A model generated the notes under the pieces. That model was not told where the DNA came from, did not search any database, and saw only the letters and a program-made list of their open reading frames with translations. Made by a program: the position numbers and the translations under genes. 64,000 nucleotides of DNA from Streptomyces sp. NBC_00582 (lineage in GTDB: Bacteria; Actinomycetota; Actinomycetes; Streptomycetales; Streptomycetaceae). Location of the stretch: NCBI RefSeq assembly GCF_036345155.1, contig NZ_CP107772.1, forward strand, positions 3,968,001-4,032,000. Reading direction: 5' to 3'. Positions 36,255 to 44,905 of the stretch are shown piece by piece; position 1 is the stretch's first letter; every line of letters begins with the position of its first letter.

Positions 36255-37364
36255 TCAGCGCCCCCTGCGTGCCTTGCGCGCCCTGCGCACCACCGCCGCC
36301 GCGCCCAACAGCGCGACCGTCGCCCCCGCGGCCCCCGCCGCCGTCGCGTCCTTGCGCCCGAGCCGCCGACCGGCGACCGTGTGCCGCCCGGCCACCTCCT
36401 CCAGCAGCTCCGCGAGCACCTCCTCGTTGGTCCACTGCGCCCGCCACCCGGCGTCGTGCAGCCGCGACCCGCTCACCACCCACGGGTACATCGTGTACGC
36501 GAGATCGCCCGCCGGGGACGGGGTCAGTCCGATCCGGTGCAGACGGGCCGCCGCGCCCAGCGCCACCGCCGACGGCAGTTCCATGCGCCGGATCCCGCTG
36601 AGCTCCTCGACCTCCTCCTGCTCCAGCCACCCGTCGCAGCCGACGGCGAGCTCCCCGTCGACCTTCTCGAGAACGGCGTACTCCAGAGCGCCGCACAGAT
36701 CCTCGACGTGGCAGAACTGCCAGGCCGGCCGGGACCCGGCCACGACCAGCAGGCGGGGCGACTCGAAGTAGCGGGTCAGCGCCGTGTCCGTCCCCCCGAC
36801 GAGCACGGCGGGGCGGACCACGGTGACGTTCAGGCCGGGGTGCGCGCGGGGCGCCCGCCGGGCCAGGCGTTCGATTTCCAGCAGGTCGCCGACGCCCGTC
36901 GCCTCCGCCGTCGCCCGCAGCTCCGCGTCCTCCGACAGGGGCAGCTCGTTGTCGGGCAGCGCCCCGTAGACCATCGAGGAGGTGCACAGCACGACACGCC
37001 GTACACCGGCCGCCGCGGAGGCGGTCAGCACGGTCTGAGTGCCCCGCACGTTGTAGGCCGTCCGGGCGGCGGCGTCACTCCCCAGGTCGAGATCGAGCGC
37101 GAGGTGGACCACGACGTCCGCGCCGCGCAGCTTGTCGGCGATCGCCGGGTCACGGACGTCGAGGATGTGCCACTGTGCCGCGTCGCACTCGCCCCGTCGC
37201 TCGTCGATGGCGACGACCTGCTTGATCTCGTCCGACGCGGCGAGCCGCTCGGTGAGCAGCGCGCCGATCCCGGTGGCTGCGCCGGTCACGGCGACGACGG
37301 GCCCACGCGAACCACCCGGGGAGGGGTTTCGCGCTGCGCGAACCTGCGGATCTGGGGAACTCAC
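36255..37364 (-). CDS. NAD-dependent epimerase/SDR-family protein with C-terminal membrane helix
   Basis: This 369-residue protein has an N-terminal Rossmann fold (VVAVTGAATGIGALLTERL, glycine-rich loop near residue 25), the DVRDP and VVHLALDLD strand signatures, and a short catalytic-region motif SSMVYG. The canonical Tyr-x-x-x-Lys is not obvious, so it may be an atypical NAD-binding protein. A hydrophobic segment near the C terminus (GAAGATVALLGAAAVV) followed by Arg/Lys residues suggests a tail anchor. The GTG at 37364 has GGAG 8 bases upstream. It is divergent from the zincin gene. Confidence 0.8.
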   Translation of the reverse strand: MSSPDPQVRAARNPSPGGSRGPVVAVTGAATGIGALLTERLAASDEIKQVVAIDERRGECDAAQWHILDVRDPAIADKLRGADVVVHLALDLDLGSDAAARTAYNVRGTQTVLTASAAAGVRRVVLCTSSMVYGALPDNELPLSEDAELRATAEATGVGDLLEIERLARRAPRAHPGLNVTVVRPAVLVGGTDTALTRYFESPRLLVVAGSRPAWQFCHVEDLCGALEYAVLEKVDGELAVGCDGWLEQEEVEELSGIRRMELPSAVALGAAARLHRIGLTPSPAGDLAYTMYPWVVSGSRLHDAGWRAQWTNEEVLAELLEEVAGRHTVAGRRLGRKDATAAGAAGATVALLGAAAVVRRARKARRGR

Positions 37365-37561
37365 CAGGTGTCTCCAGCGGTTGTCTTGGCATACGGGCGC
37401 GAGTGACGCGTACGTACCAGGTGGCATCCATCCTGCCGCAGGCCAAGAGTCGGCGAAGCACCGAGGCCCGATCGAGCCCCGGGGTGTCTACGCTGGGTGG
37501 TGTTGCAGGGCAGCCGCGCCGCCGGGCGAGAACCCGGTGGCCTTACCAGCCGAGGAACCCC

Positions 37562-39001
37562 GTGAGTGACACCCCATTCGGATTCGGCCTTCCGCCGGAG
37601 GAGCCGGAAGACGGCGACGAGGGCAAGAAGAAGGACCAGCAGAGCGGTGGTGGTCAGGGACAGGCCAACCCGTTCGGTTTCGGTATGTCCGGGGGCTTCG
37701 GCGGCCCGGGCGGTCCCGGCGGTGACAATCCGCTCGCGGCCATGTTCGGTTCGCTGAACCCCAACGACCTGGGCGCGGCCTTCCAGCAGCTCGGCCAGAT
37801 GCTCTCGTACGAGGGCGGCCCGGTGAACTGGGACATGGCCCAGCAGATCGCCCGCCAGACCGTCTCCCAGGGCACGTCCGACGGCGTGAAGGACGCGAGC
37901 GTCGGCCCCGCCGAGCGCACCGCCGTCGAGGAGGCCGTGCGTCTGGCCGACCTGTGGCTGGACGACGTGACGTCGCTGCCGTCCGGCGCCGGCTCGGCCG
38001 TCGCGTGGTCGCGCGCCGAGTGGGTCGAGGCGACGTTGCCCGCCTGGAAGGAGCTCGTCGACCCGGTCGCCGAGCGTGTCGGCGCGGCCATGGGCGACGT
38101 CCTGCCGGAGGAGATGCAGGCCATGGCGGGCCCGCTGATCGGCATGATGCGCTCGATGGGCGGGGCGATGTTCGGCTCGCAGATCGGGCAGGCCGTCGGC
38201 GTGCTGGCGGGCGAGGTCGTCGGCTCCACCGACATCGGCCTGCCCCTCGGCCCGGCGGGCAGGGCCGCGCTGCTGCCGCTGAACATCGCGTCGTTCGGCA
38301 AGGACCTGGGCGTCCCCCAGGACGAGGTCCGGCTCTACCTGGCCCTGCGCGAGGCCGCCCACCAGCGGCTCTTCGCGCATGTGCCGTGGCTGCGCTCGCA
38401 TCTGTTCGGCGCGGTCGAGGGCTACGCGCGCGGGATCAAGGTCGACACCGCCAAGCTGGAGGACGTCGTCGGCCAGTTCGACCCGCAGAACCCCGAGCAG
38501 TTGCAGGACGCGCTCCAGCAGGGCATGTTCCAGCCGGAGGACACCCCGGAGCAGAAGGCCGCCCTGGCCCGTCTGGAGACGGCCCTGGCGCTCGTCGAGG
38601 GCTGGGTCGACGCGGTGGTCCACGCCGCGGCGAAGCCCCGTCTGTCGTCGGCGGACGCGCTGCGCGAGACCTTGCGCCGCCGTCGCGCGACGGGCGGTCC
38701 CGCGGAGCAGACGTTCGCCACGCTGATCGGCCTGGAGCTGCGTCCGCGCCGACTGCGGGACGCCTCCCGGCTGTGGGCCTCGCTGACGGACGCGCGCGGT
38801 GTCGACGGCCGTGACGCCCTGTGGGCGCACCCGGACATGCTGCCGACGGCCTCCGACCTGGACGACCCGGACGGCTTCGTGCACCGCGAGCAGCTCGACT
38901 TCTCCGAGCTGGAGAAGATGCTCGGCGAGGCGGGCGGCGCGGGCCCGGCCGAGAAGCCGAAGCTGACGAAGGACGACTCCGAGGGCGACGACACCGAGTG
39001 A
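37562..39001 (+). CDS. zincin-like metalloprotease-fold protein (DUF2342)
   Basis: This 479-residue protein has a Gly/Gln-rich N-terminal 60 residues, then a helical DUF2342/zincin_2 domain. The active-site-like helix is LREAAHQRLFAHVPWL near residue 265, where the usual HExxH is replaced by an EAAH arrangement typical of the family. Function is unknown; actinobacteria keep it next to the PDZ protease (M. tuberculosis Rv3195). The GTG at 37562 starts VSDTPFGFGLPPEEP; the in-frame ATG upstream would add a basic, non-conserved leader. The stop overlaps the next start as GTGA. Confidence 0.88.
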   Translation: MSDTPFGFGLPPEEPEDGDEGKKKDQQSGGGQGQANPFGFGMSGGFGGPGGPGGDNPLAAMFGSLNPNDLGAAFQQLGQMLSYEGGPVNWDMAQQIARQTVSQGTSDGVKDASVGPAERTAVEEAVRLADLWLDDVTSLPSGAGSAVAWSRAEWVEATLPAWKELVDPVAERVGAAMGDVLPEEMQAMAGPLIGMMRSMGGAMFGSQIGQAVGVLAGEVVGSTDIGLPLGPAGRAALLPLNIASFGKDLGVPQDEVRLYLALREAAHQRLFAHVPWLRSHLFGAVEGYARGIKVDTAKLEDVVGQFDPQNPEQLQDALQQGMFQPEDTPEQKAALARLETALALVEGWVDAVVHAAAKPRLSSADALRETLRRRRATGGPAEQTFATLIGLELRPRRLRDASRLWASLTDARGVDGRDALWAHPDMLPTASDLDDPDGFVHREQLDFSELEKMLGEAGGAGPAEKPKLTKDDSEGDDTE

Positions 39002-39513
39002 GCCTGTTCGACGACGCGATCCTCGTACTCAAGGGCTACGAGGACCAGCCGGAGCTGCGCCAGACCTATCTGGACCACCTGTCGGCCCACCCGGACGGCA
39101 TGTGGAAGTCCTGCGGCGACGGGCACATCACGGCGAGCGCGCTGGTGATCGACCCCGAGCGGGGGCGGGTGCTGCTGACCCTGCACAGGAAGCTGCGGAT
39201 GTGGCTGCAGATGGGCGGCCACTGCGAGCCGGTCGACGAGACGCTGGCGGCGGCCGCCCTGCGCGAGGGGACGGAGGAGTCCGGCATTCCGGGGCTCGTC
39301 CTGCTGCCCGGCGGCCCCGTGCGCCTGGACCGGCACGAGACGCCGTGCGCCTGGCATCTGGACGTGCAGTACGCGGCCCTCGCCCCGTCCGGGGCCGTGG
39401 AGGCGATCAGCGACGAGTCCCTCGACCTGCGCTGGTTCGCCTACGACGAGGTCGCGGAGGTGGCCGACGAGTCCGTCGTACGGCTGCTGGAGGCGACCCG
39501 CGCCAGGCTGTGA
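38998..39513 (+). CDS. Nudix hydrolase
   Basis: This 171-residue protein has the Nudix box at about residues 75-97 (GGHCEPVDETLAAAALREGTEESG fits Gx5Ex7REUxEExG). It hydrolyses a nucleoside-diphosphate-linked substrate that cannot be named from sequence. The start is the GTG at 38998, which overlaps the stop of the zincin gene by four bases (GTGA), so the two are coupled. It ends before a strong shared terminator. Confidence 0.88.
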   Translation: MSLFDDAILVLKGYEDQPELRQTYLDHLSAHPDGMWKSCGDGHITASALVIDPERGRVLLTLHRKLRMWLQMGGHCEPVDETLAAAALREGTEESGIPGLVLLPGGPVRLDRHETPCAWHLDVQYAALAPSGAVEAISDESLDLRWFAYDEVAEVADESVVRLLEATRARL

Positions 39514-39517
39514 CGGT

Positions 39518-39551
39518 GTAAGGGGCGCCCGCCTGGACGGGCGCCCCTTAC
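39518..39551. terminator. bidirectional terminator between the Nudix and AIM24 genes
   Basis: Perfect 14-bp stem GTAAGGGGCGCCCG (39518-39531) with its complement (39538-39551) and a 6-base loop. It serves convergent genes. Confidence 0.85.
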
Positions 39552-39558
39552 CCTTCGT

Positions 39559-40314
39559 TCAGCTCCAGGCGTTGCCCTGGTTCTGTGCCCGGGCCCCGTG
39601 CTGGCCCATGCCGTACTGCGCGGCGATACCCGACCCGATCTGGGCGTTCTGCGGCGGCAGCAGTTCGCTGGGCTGCACCAGGGCGAAGCCGCTGCCCATG
39701 AAGCTGAGCTCCCAGCCCTCACCGGTGTTGCCGCGTCGGCGCCACACCCCGGAGGAGTGCGTCTGGGCCTGCATCTGCACGCGCAGCCCGGTAGACCAGG
39801 CCACGATGGCGTCCGCGTCGCAGTTGACGTACTTGTCGGGCGTCACCTGCATCATCAGCGGCGCGCCCGAGGTCATCAGGGCGACCCGGCCGCGGCCGGT
39901 GATGTTGAGCTGGTACTTCCCGGAGCCGGAGATGCCGTAGAGGCTGTCGACGGCGATGACCTCGTGGTGCAGCGAGGAGTCCATGGCGAGGACATAGCTG
40001 CTGTCGACGGTCAGCCCGTCCTGCTCGACGTCCACGAGGTGGATGTACTGGGCGAGGTTGGCGAGGTAGACGGTGCCCTGTCCGTGACAGCGCATCAGGT
40101 CCAGGCCCTCGCCGGTGCGGGCACGCGCGCGTCCCTGCTGGTTGCTCTGGTACTCGGCGTCGAACTCGACGAGGCCCTGGTAGGCGACCATCGTGCCCTT
40201 GCGGGCGAGGATGTCGTCGTGGCCCTCCAGGACGACCCGGAGCATCTGCTTGTTCTGCAGGCTCCAGCGTTCCTGGGTCTGCGAGTCGTTGTGTGCGAAA
40301 AGTGAGCTCTGCAT
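39559..40314 (-). CDS. AIM24-family protein
   Basis: This 251-residue beta-rich protein has the AIM24/TerD-associated fold (QMLRVVLEGHDDILARKGTMVAYQGLVEF; GLDLMRCHGQGTVYLANLA; RGNTGEGWELSFMGSGFALVQPSELL). The C-terminal 30 residues are Gln/Gly/Ala-rich. The ATG at 40314 follows GAGGGGGAG. It is the last of three AIM24-containing genes in one operon, 17 bases after the previous stop. AIM24 domains are tied to membrane or mitochondrial organisation in eukaryotes and to tellurite-type stress modules in bacteria; the role here is unknown. Confidence 0.85.
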   Translation of the reverse strand: MQSSLFAHNDSQTQERWSLQNKQMLRVVLEGHDDILARKGTMVAYQGLVEFDAEYQSNQQGRARARTGEGLDLMRCHGQGTVYLANLAQYIHLVDVEQDGLTVDSSYVLAMDSSLHHEVIAVDSLYGISGSGKYQLNITGRGRVALMTSGAPLMMQVTPDKYVNCDADAIVAWSTGLRVQMQAQTHSSGVWRRRGNTGEGWELSFMGSGFALVQPSELLPPQNAQIGSGIAAQYGMGQHGARAQNQGNAWS

Positions 40315-40331
40315 GGCGTTCTGGCTCCCCC

Positions 40332-41012
40332 TCAGCCCCGGAACCGGAGGCGGTCGGTGCTGTCCTCGCTGGGCTGGACGACGACGATGCCCTGGCCGGA
40401 GAAGGCCATCTGGTAGGCCTCGCCGCTGCCCCGGCCGATGAGGGACTGCGCCTTGAAGCTGCGCTTGCCCTTCACCTTGAGGTTCGGTGACCAGGCGACG
40501 AGCGCGTCCGGGTCGACGTACGTCTCGTCCTCGCCGCCGCCGCAGTCGACGACGATCGGCTTGCCCCGGGAGGTGAGCGCGACCCAGCCCTGCCCGGAGA
40601 TCTTGGTGTTCCACAGTCCCTGCCCGGCGAACTTCGCCAGGCCCTTGACCCGCTCCACGCCCCAGGTGAGATGGGCGTCGAAGGCCAGCAGATTGGTGGC
40701 GTTGACGGAGATGCCGTCCCCGTTGAGGTTGATCACGACGACGTTGGCACCGTAGTCCGCGAGATAGAGCAGTCCGTCGCCGGAGCACTTCATCAGGGGG
40801 GCGCCCTCGCCGGTCATCCAGTCACGGGCGATCTGGCGTACGGCCGGCGGGTTGGGCTCGTACTGGACGAAGCCCTCGTAGGCGACCATCGAGCCCACGC
40901 GCGCGAGGAGGTCGTTGCCGGTCTGCAGGGCGACCTTCAGCATGTGGTTGCCGTGGTTCTCCATGCGGGCGGTGACGGGTGCGGGGGCGTAGCCCGCGAG
41001 CGGCTGGTTCAT
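40332..41012 (-). CDS. AIM24-family protein
   Basis: This 226-residue protein is a second AIM24 domain (MLKVALQTGNDLLARVGSMVAYEGFVQY; MKCSGDGLLYLADYGANVVVINL; GSGEAYQMAFSGQGIVVVQPSE). It lacks the long tails of its neighbours and is nearly all domain. The ATG at 41012 follows GAGGGAG, 11 bases after the stop of the TerD-AIM24 gene, so it is co-transcribed. About a quarter of positions look shared with the neighbouring AIM24 domains by eye, consistent with old tandem duplication. Confidence 0.85.
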   Translation of the reverse strand: MNQPLAGYAPAPVTARMENHGNHMLKVALQTGNDLLARVGSMVAYEGFVQYEPNPPAVRQIARDWMTGEGAPLMKCSGDGLLYLADYGANVVVINLNGDGISVNATNLLAFDAHLTWGVERVKGLAKFAGQGLWNTKISGQGWVALTSRGKPIVVDCGGGEDETYVDPDALVAWSPNLKVKGKRSFKAQSLIGRGSGEAYQMAFSGQGIVVVQPSEDSTDRLRFRG

Positions 41013-41023
41013 GACGGGCTCCC

Positions 41024-42688
41024 TCAGACCTCGTACGGCTGGACGACGATGAAGTTGCCGGGGGCGCCCCGGAACTGGAGGTTGACGCTCTCCCCGGTGT
41101 CGCCGGGGTAGGCGTTGCGGCGCATCCGCACCTGGCTCGAGACGACCACCTGGGCGGCGGACGACCAGGCGACGACGGCGTTGCAGTCGGCGAACGTGGT
41201 CGGGGTGACCGGCAGGACGACGGGCGTGCCGTGCGTCTTGACGATGATCGTGCCGGTGCCCGTGAACTGCATGGTGAACAGGGCGCCGCCGGGGATGCCG
41301 TGGCCCTCGATGCGGCGGACCTCGTGCTGGAGGCCCTCGTCGAAGGCGAGGACGTTCTCCGCGGAGACGCAGATGCCGTCGCCCTGGAGTTCGATGGGGT
41401 GCAGCATCGTGGAGTTGTCGGCGAGGAACACCTGGCCCTGGCCGGTGCAGCGCATGAGCTGCATCTCCTGGCCGGTCGCGTTGCCGACGATGCGGCCGGC
41501 GAACCCGGCGCCCTTGTAGCTGAAGTCGACCTTGCCCTGGTAGAGGACCATGCTGCCCTGACGGGCGAGCACGGGCTGGCCGCCGATGCCGAGGTCGACG
41601 CGGATCAGCTTCTTGTTCTGCTGGGTCCAGCGCTGTCCGGTGGGCGTCTCCTTGAACTGCTGGAGCGCCGCGGACACTCCGGCGCCGCCCTGGGGCGCGC
41701 CCTGCGGCACGCCGTACGTCTGCTGTCCGGGAACCTGCCCGAACGGGGGCTGCTGGCCGTAGCCGGGCGGCATCGGGGCCTGGGGCGGCATGGGGGCCTG
41801 CGGTGCGTGGGGCGGCTGGCCGTAGCCGGGGGGCGGCGGGGCGGTCGGGGCGCCGGGCTGGCCGTACTGCGGCTGGGGCGGCTGGCCGTAGGGCGCGGGG
41901 GCCGGTCCGGGCGGCGGGACCTGGACCCCGCCGGGCGGGGTCATGGGCGCGACGATGGTCGGCGCGGCGTGCACCGGGGGTGCGGGCGCCGGGGCGGGCG
42001 GCGGGGGTGCCGCGGGCGGCGCGTAGCCCTGCGGGGCGGGCTGCGGCTGCTGCGGGGCGGGCGCCGGCGCGGGTGCGGCCGGGGCGGCGAACGCGGGCGG
42101 GGCGAAGCCGGGTGCGGCGCCGGTCTGCGGCTGGGGGGCGGCGGGCGCGGGCGCCTCCTCCTCCATGACCTCGCCGCCGAAGTTCTTCAGCAGCGCCTCC
42201 AGGCCGCCGTCGAAGCCCTGTCCGACGGCCGCGAAACGCCAGACGTCCTTCAGGTAGAAGTCGCCGAGCATCACGGCGCGCTCGGTGGTGAACTCCGAGC
42301 CGTTGAACGCGTACCGGGCCACTTCCTCGCCGCCGGCGACGATACGGAGGTAGCCGGGGTTGATCTGCGACATCTGTCCGGCGCCGTCGACGGTCGCCGT
42401 GAAGGACAGCTTCCGGATCTGCGGCGGGATGCGGTCCAGGGTGATGCGGAAGGACTCCGTGTCGCCGGCCTGGGCGCCCAGGAGCTGGATCGACTCCTCG
42501 GGGGACTTCGGCTGGTTGAAGAAGACGAAGTACCTGTCGTCGGAGAGCCGTTCGTCGGCGTCGAGGCCGAAGCAGCTGATGTCGAAGGACAGGCCGGGGG
42601 CGGTGATCTGCACACCTACGTACAGATCGGTGCCCGCGGTGAGGTCACTGATCCTGGCCTTGTGGCCGCGTTGGAATTCCCTGGGCAT
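41024..42688 (-). CDS. TerD domain fused to AIM24 domain through a Pro/Ala/Gln-rich linker
   Basis: This is a 554-residue protein in three parts. Residues ~1-170 form a TerD-type domain with the acidic calcium-site residues (FDISCFGLDADERLSDDRYFVFFNQ and YFAFNGSE-like YAFNGSEFTTERAVMLGDFYLKD). Residues ~175-355 form a low-complexity linker rich in Pro, Ala, Gln and Gly with repeated YGQP units. Residues ~360-554 form an AIM24 domain (GEMQ-like QEMQLMRCTGQGQVFLADN; GAPGNFIVVQPYEV at the end). The ATG at 42688 (MPREFQRGHKARIS) starts the TerD domain. It is the first gene of the three-gene operon and likely a stress-response scaffold. Confidence 0.88.
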   Translation of the reverse strand: MPREFQRGHKARISDLTAGTDLYVGVQITAPGLSFDISCFGLDADERLSDDRYFVFFNQPKSPEESIQLLGAQAGDTESFRITLDRIPPQIRKLSFTATVDGAGQMSQINPGYLRIVAGGEEVARYAFNGSEFTTERAVMLGDFYLKDVWRFAAVGQGFDGGLEALLKNFGGEVMEEEAPAPAAPQPQTGAAPGFAPPAFAAPAAPAPAPAPQQPQPAPQGYAPPAAPPPPAPAPAPPVHAAPTIVAPMTPPGGVQVPPPGPAPAPYGQPPQPQYGQPGAPTAPPPPGYGQPPHAPQAPMPPQAPMPPGYGQQPPFGQVPGQQTYGVPQGAPQGGAGVSAALQQFKETPTGQRWTQQNKKLIRVDLGIGGQPVLARQGSMVLYQGKVDFSYKGAGFAGRIVGNATGQEMQLMRCTGQGQVFLADNSTMLHPIELQGDGICVSAENVLAFDEGLQHEVRRIEGHGIPGGALFTMQFTGTGTIIVKTHGTPVVLPVTPTTFADCNAVVAWSSAAQVVVSSQVRMRRNAYPGDTGESVNLQFRGAPGNFIVVQPYEV

Positions 42689-42832
42689 GCGTAACGACCG
42701 TCCCCCATCCCGATTGCGAGTGCGTCGCGTCAGGCTAACGGCAAACTCCGACAACGCACGATGTCGGTACAGACCCGGTACACAACCCGCGCCGCCCGAT
42801 ACCGGGCGTGGGCACGCTCCGCGCCCCGGGAG

Positions 42833-43429
42833 TCACTCCTCGCGCGCGCCGGGCGCGTGCGGCAGCCGCTCGGCGGCCACCACGCCCTCCAGATAGCCGC
42901 GGGCGCGCTCGGTGCGCGGGTAGGCCTCCAGCAGCCGCCAGAAGTCGGGGCCGTGGCCGGGCACCAGCAGATGGGCGAGCTCATGGGCGAGGACGTAGTC
43001 GACGACGTAGTCGGGCATGCCCTGCAGACGGTGCGAGAGGCGGATGCTGCCCTCGGCCGGGGTGCACGAGCCCCAGCGGGTGTTCTGGTTGGTCACCCAG
43101 CGCACCGAGGTGGGCCGGGCGCGACCGTCGAAGCACTGCGCGGACAGCCGCTCGGCGCGCTCGGCGAGTTCGGCGTCGCCGGGCACGCGCCTGCTCTCCT
43201 GCGCGGCGAGTTTGTCGAGCATGACGCCCACCCAGCGTTGCTCCTCGGCCTCGGACATCCGGGCGGGGATGAGCACGATGGTGCGATCGCCCTCGCGGTA
43301 GGCGGAGACCGTGCGGCGCCTTCGGGCGCTTCTGCGGACCTCGATCGCGCTCGCCACCGATCCGCTCGGCGGCTGGCTCGTCGCGCTGCGCTGTGGCTTT
43401 CCGGCGCGGTGCAGGGGGTCGGCGGGCAC
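42833..43429 (-). CDS. YgjP-like zinc metallopeptidase (M48/DUF45 type)
   Basis: This 198-residue protein has the YgjP/SprT-like signature: RWGSC (118-122) and H149-E-L-A-H153 with a third ligand H159 (VLAHELAHLLVPGHGPDFW). It is therefore a zinc peptidase of the minigluzincin group. The first ~25 residues are low-complexity. The GTG at 43429 is used; a GTG near residue 25 (VASAIEVRRS) would give the domain alone and is a fair alternative. Its start is divergent from the ThiF-like gene across about 250 bases of GC-rich intergenic DNA. Confidence 0.82.
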   Translation of the reverse strand: MPADPLHRAGKPQRSATSQPPSGSVASAIEVRRSARRRRTVSAYREGDRTIVLIPARMSEAEEQRWVGVMLDKLAAQESRRVPGDAELAERAERLSAQCFDGRARPTSVRWVTNQNTRWGSCTPAEGSIRLSHRLQGMPDYVVDYVLAHELAHLLVPGHGPDFWRLLEAYPRTERARGYLEGVVAAERLPHAPGAREE

Positions 43430-43678
43430 GCCCCGACGTTACCCGCTGCACCTGGGGGAAGTCCCGACTCCGGGACGGTCGGGTTCCGATCCCGCAGCCC
43501 TGTTTTACGTCATACGAGGGATTTGTACGACGAATTCCGCTGCCTGTGGACAACTTTCGGCACGGCTCGGCGGGGGCGGGCATGCTGGCACTCGTCGGCG
43601 GAGCGTGGACGTCCCCACGCCCCTGCTCCGTCGACACAAGGGATTTTCCAGGCATACACGGGCATACGGGGGCCTTTG

Positions 43679-44905
43679 ATGCATCCGATGGTGAAGCCCG
43701 CGCTGCGGCGCGGCTGGCGCGACCTCAACACCGTGCAGTTCGGGATGGCTCCGGCGCACGCGCTGACACTCGGTCCGGTGGACACGGCGACGGGCAGTTT
43801 CCTCGACCTGCTGGACGGCACCCGCGGGCTCGATCTGCTGCGCGAGGAGGGGCGCCGCATGGACCTGCCCGAGGGTCATGTGGACCGGCTGGTGGAGCGA
43901 CTGGCCCGGGCGGGACTCCTCGACGACGCGTGCGGGGGCGGCCCGGAGGCGATGGCCCTGCGGGAGAAGCGGGAGGTCCTGGACCGGCTCCGCCCCGACC
44001 TCGCCTCACTGTCGCTGACCACCCCGGCACCGGGCGACGCGCTCGGACGCCTCGCGGCCCGGCGCCGGCTGCGGGTGCGGGTGCGCGGGGCGGGCCGGGT
44101 CGGCGCGGTGCTGGCCGCACTGCTGTCGGGGGCGGGGGTCGGCGAGGTGGACGTCCGCGACGGAGGTGCGGTGGAGCCGGGGGACGTGGCACCGGGCGGA
44201 CTGTCCGCCGAGTCGGTCGGCGAGCGCCGGGACGAGGCCGCCCGCCGTGCCGTGCGCGCGGCCGCCCCGGACCGCCCGCCCCGCAGGAGCCCCCGGTCAC
44301 CGGCCGGGCCGCAGCCCCCCGGTTTCTCCCTGGTGATCATCGCGCCTCGGGACGACGTGTCCGTGCACGCGCCGCCTTTGCCCGCGGCCGAGCCGCTGCT
44401 CGCCTCGGGCACTCCGCATCTCTACGCCGGGGTGGTGGAGGCCACAGGTGTCGTCGGACCACTCGTCCTGCCCGGTGAGACGGGCTGCGCGGGCTGTCTG
44501 CACCAGGCGCGCACGGACCGGGACGGGACCTGGCCCCGGCTGGTCGCGCAATGGCAGTCCGGCAGGCGCCGGCCGGCTCAGGCCTGCGACCTCGCCCTGG
44601 CCACGACGGTCGCCGGGCTGGCGGCCGCCCACGCCCTCACCTTCCTCGACGGCCGCGTCCCCTCCAGCGCGGGAGCCCGCTGGGAGGTCTCCCTGCCCAC
44701 TCTGCAGTGGCACGCCAGGCCGGTCTGGCCGCACTCCGCGTGTCCTTGCGGCGCGTCGGCCAGCCCCGCGGAGAAAGGTAAGCGGGAACACACACCCGAG
44801 GACGGGGGATCGCACGCGACAATGGCAGGGCAACGGCAATCGAAGGAGTTACGCCGTACGACAGTGACGGCGCGGCAGGCTGGGACTTGGAGGGCGCATG
44901 TCTGA
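43679..44905 (+). CDS. ThiF/E1-like protein with divergent adenylation site
   Basis: This 408-residue protein has an N-terminal winged-helix-like region (HALTLGPVDTATGSFLDLLDG) and a Rossmann-like core with an intact GAGRVG loop (137-142). The usual Asp-x-Asn/Arg-Gln catalytic motifs of ThiF/MoeB are not apparent. Zinc ligands C270-x-x-C273 and C355-x-C357 are present. The layout resembles cyclodehydratase-associated ThiF-like proteins, but no YcaO partner or precursor peptide is nearby. The ATG at 43679 is used. The last eight bases overlap the ABC1 kinase gene, so the two are coupled; the basic tail encoded after residue ~365 may be poorly conserved. Confidence 0.75.
   Translation: MHPMVKPALRRGWRDLNTVQFGMAPAHALTLGPVDTATGSFLDLLDGTRGLDLLREEGRRMDLPEGHVDRLVERLARAGLLDDACGGGPEAMALREKREVLDRLRPDLASLSLTTPAPGDALGRLAARRRLRVRVRGAGRVGAVLAALLSGAGVGEVDVRDGGAVEPGDVAPGGLSAESVGERRDEAARRAVRAAAPDRPPRRSPRSPAGPQPPGFSLVIIAPRDDVSVHAPPLPAAEPLLASGTPHLYAGVVEATGVVGPLVLPGETGCAGCLHQARTDRDGTWPRLVAQWQSGRRRPAQACDLALATTVAGLAAAHALTFLDGRVPSSAGARWEVSLPTLQWHARPVWPHSACPCGASASPAEKGKREHTPEDGGSHATMAGQRQSKELRRTTVTARQAGTWRAHV

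Noticed and set aside
39559..40788. Single 409-codon frame for the last AIM24 gene
   Set aside because: The first half overlaps the preceding AIM24 gene in another frame and is shadow; the ATG at 40314 has a good ribosome-binding site.
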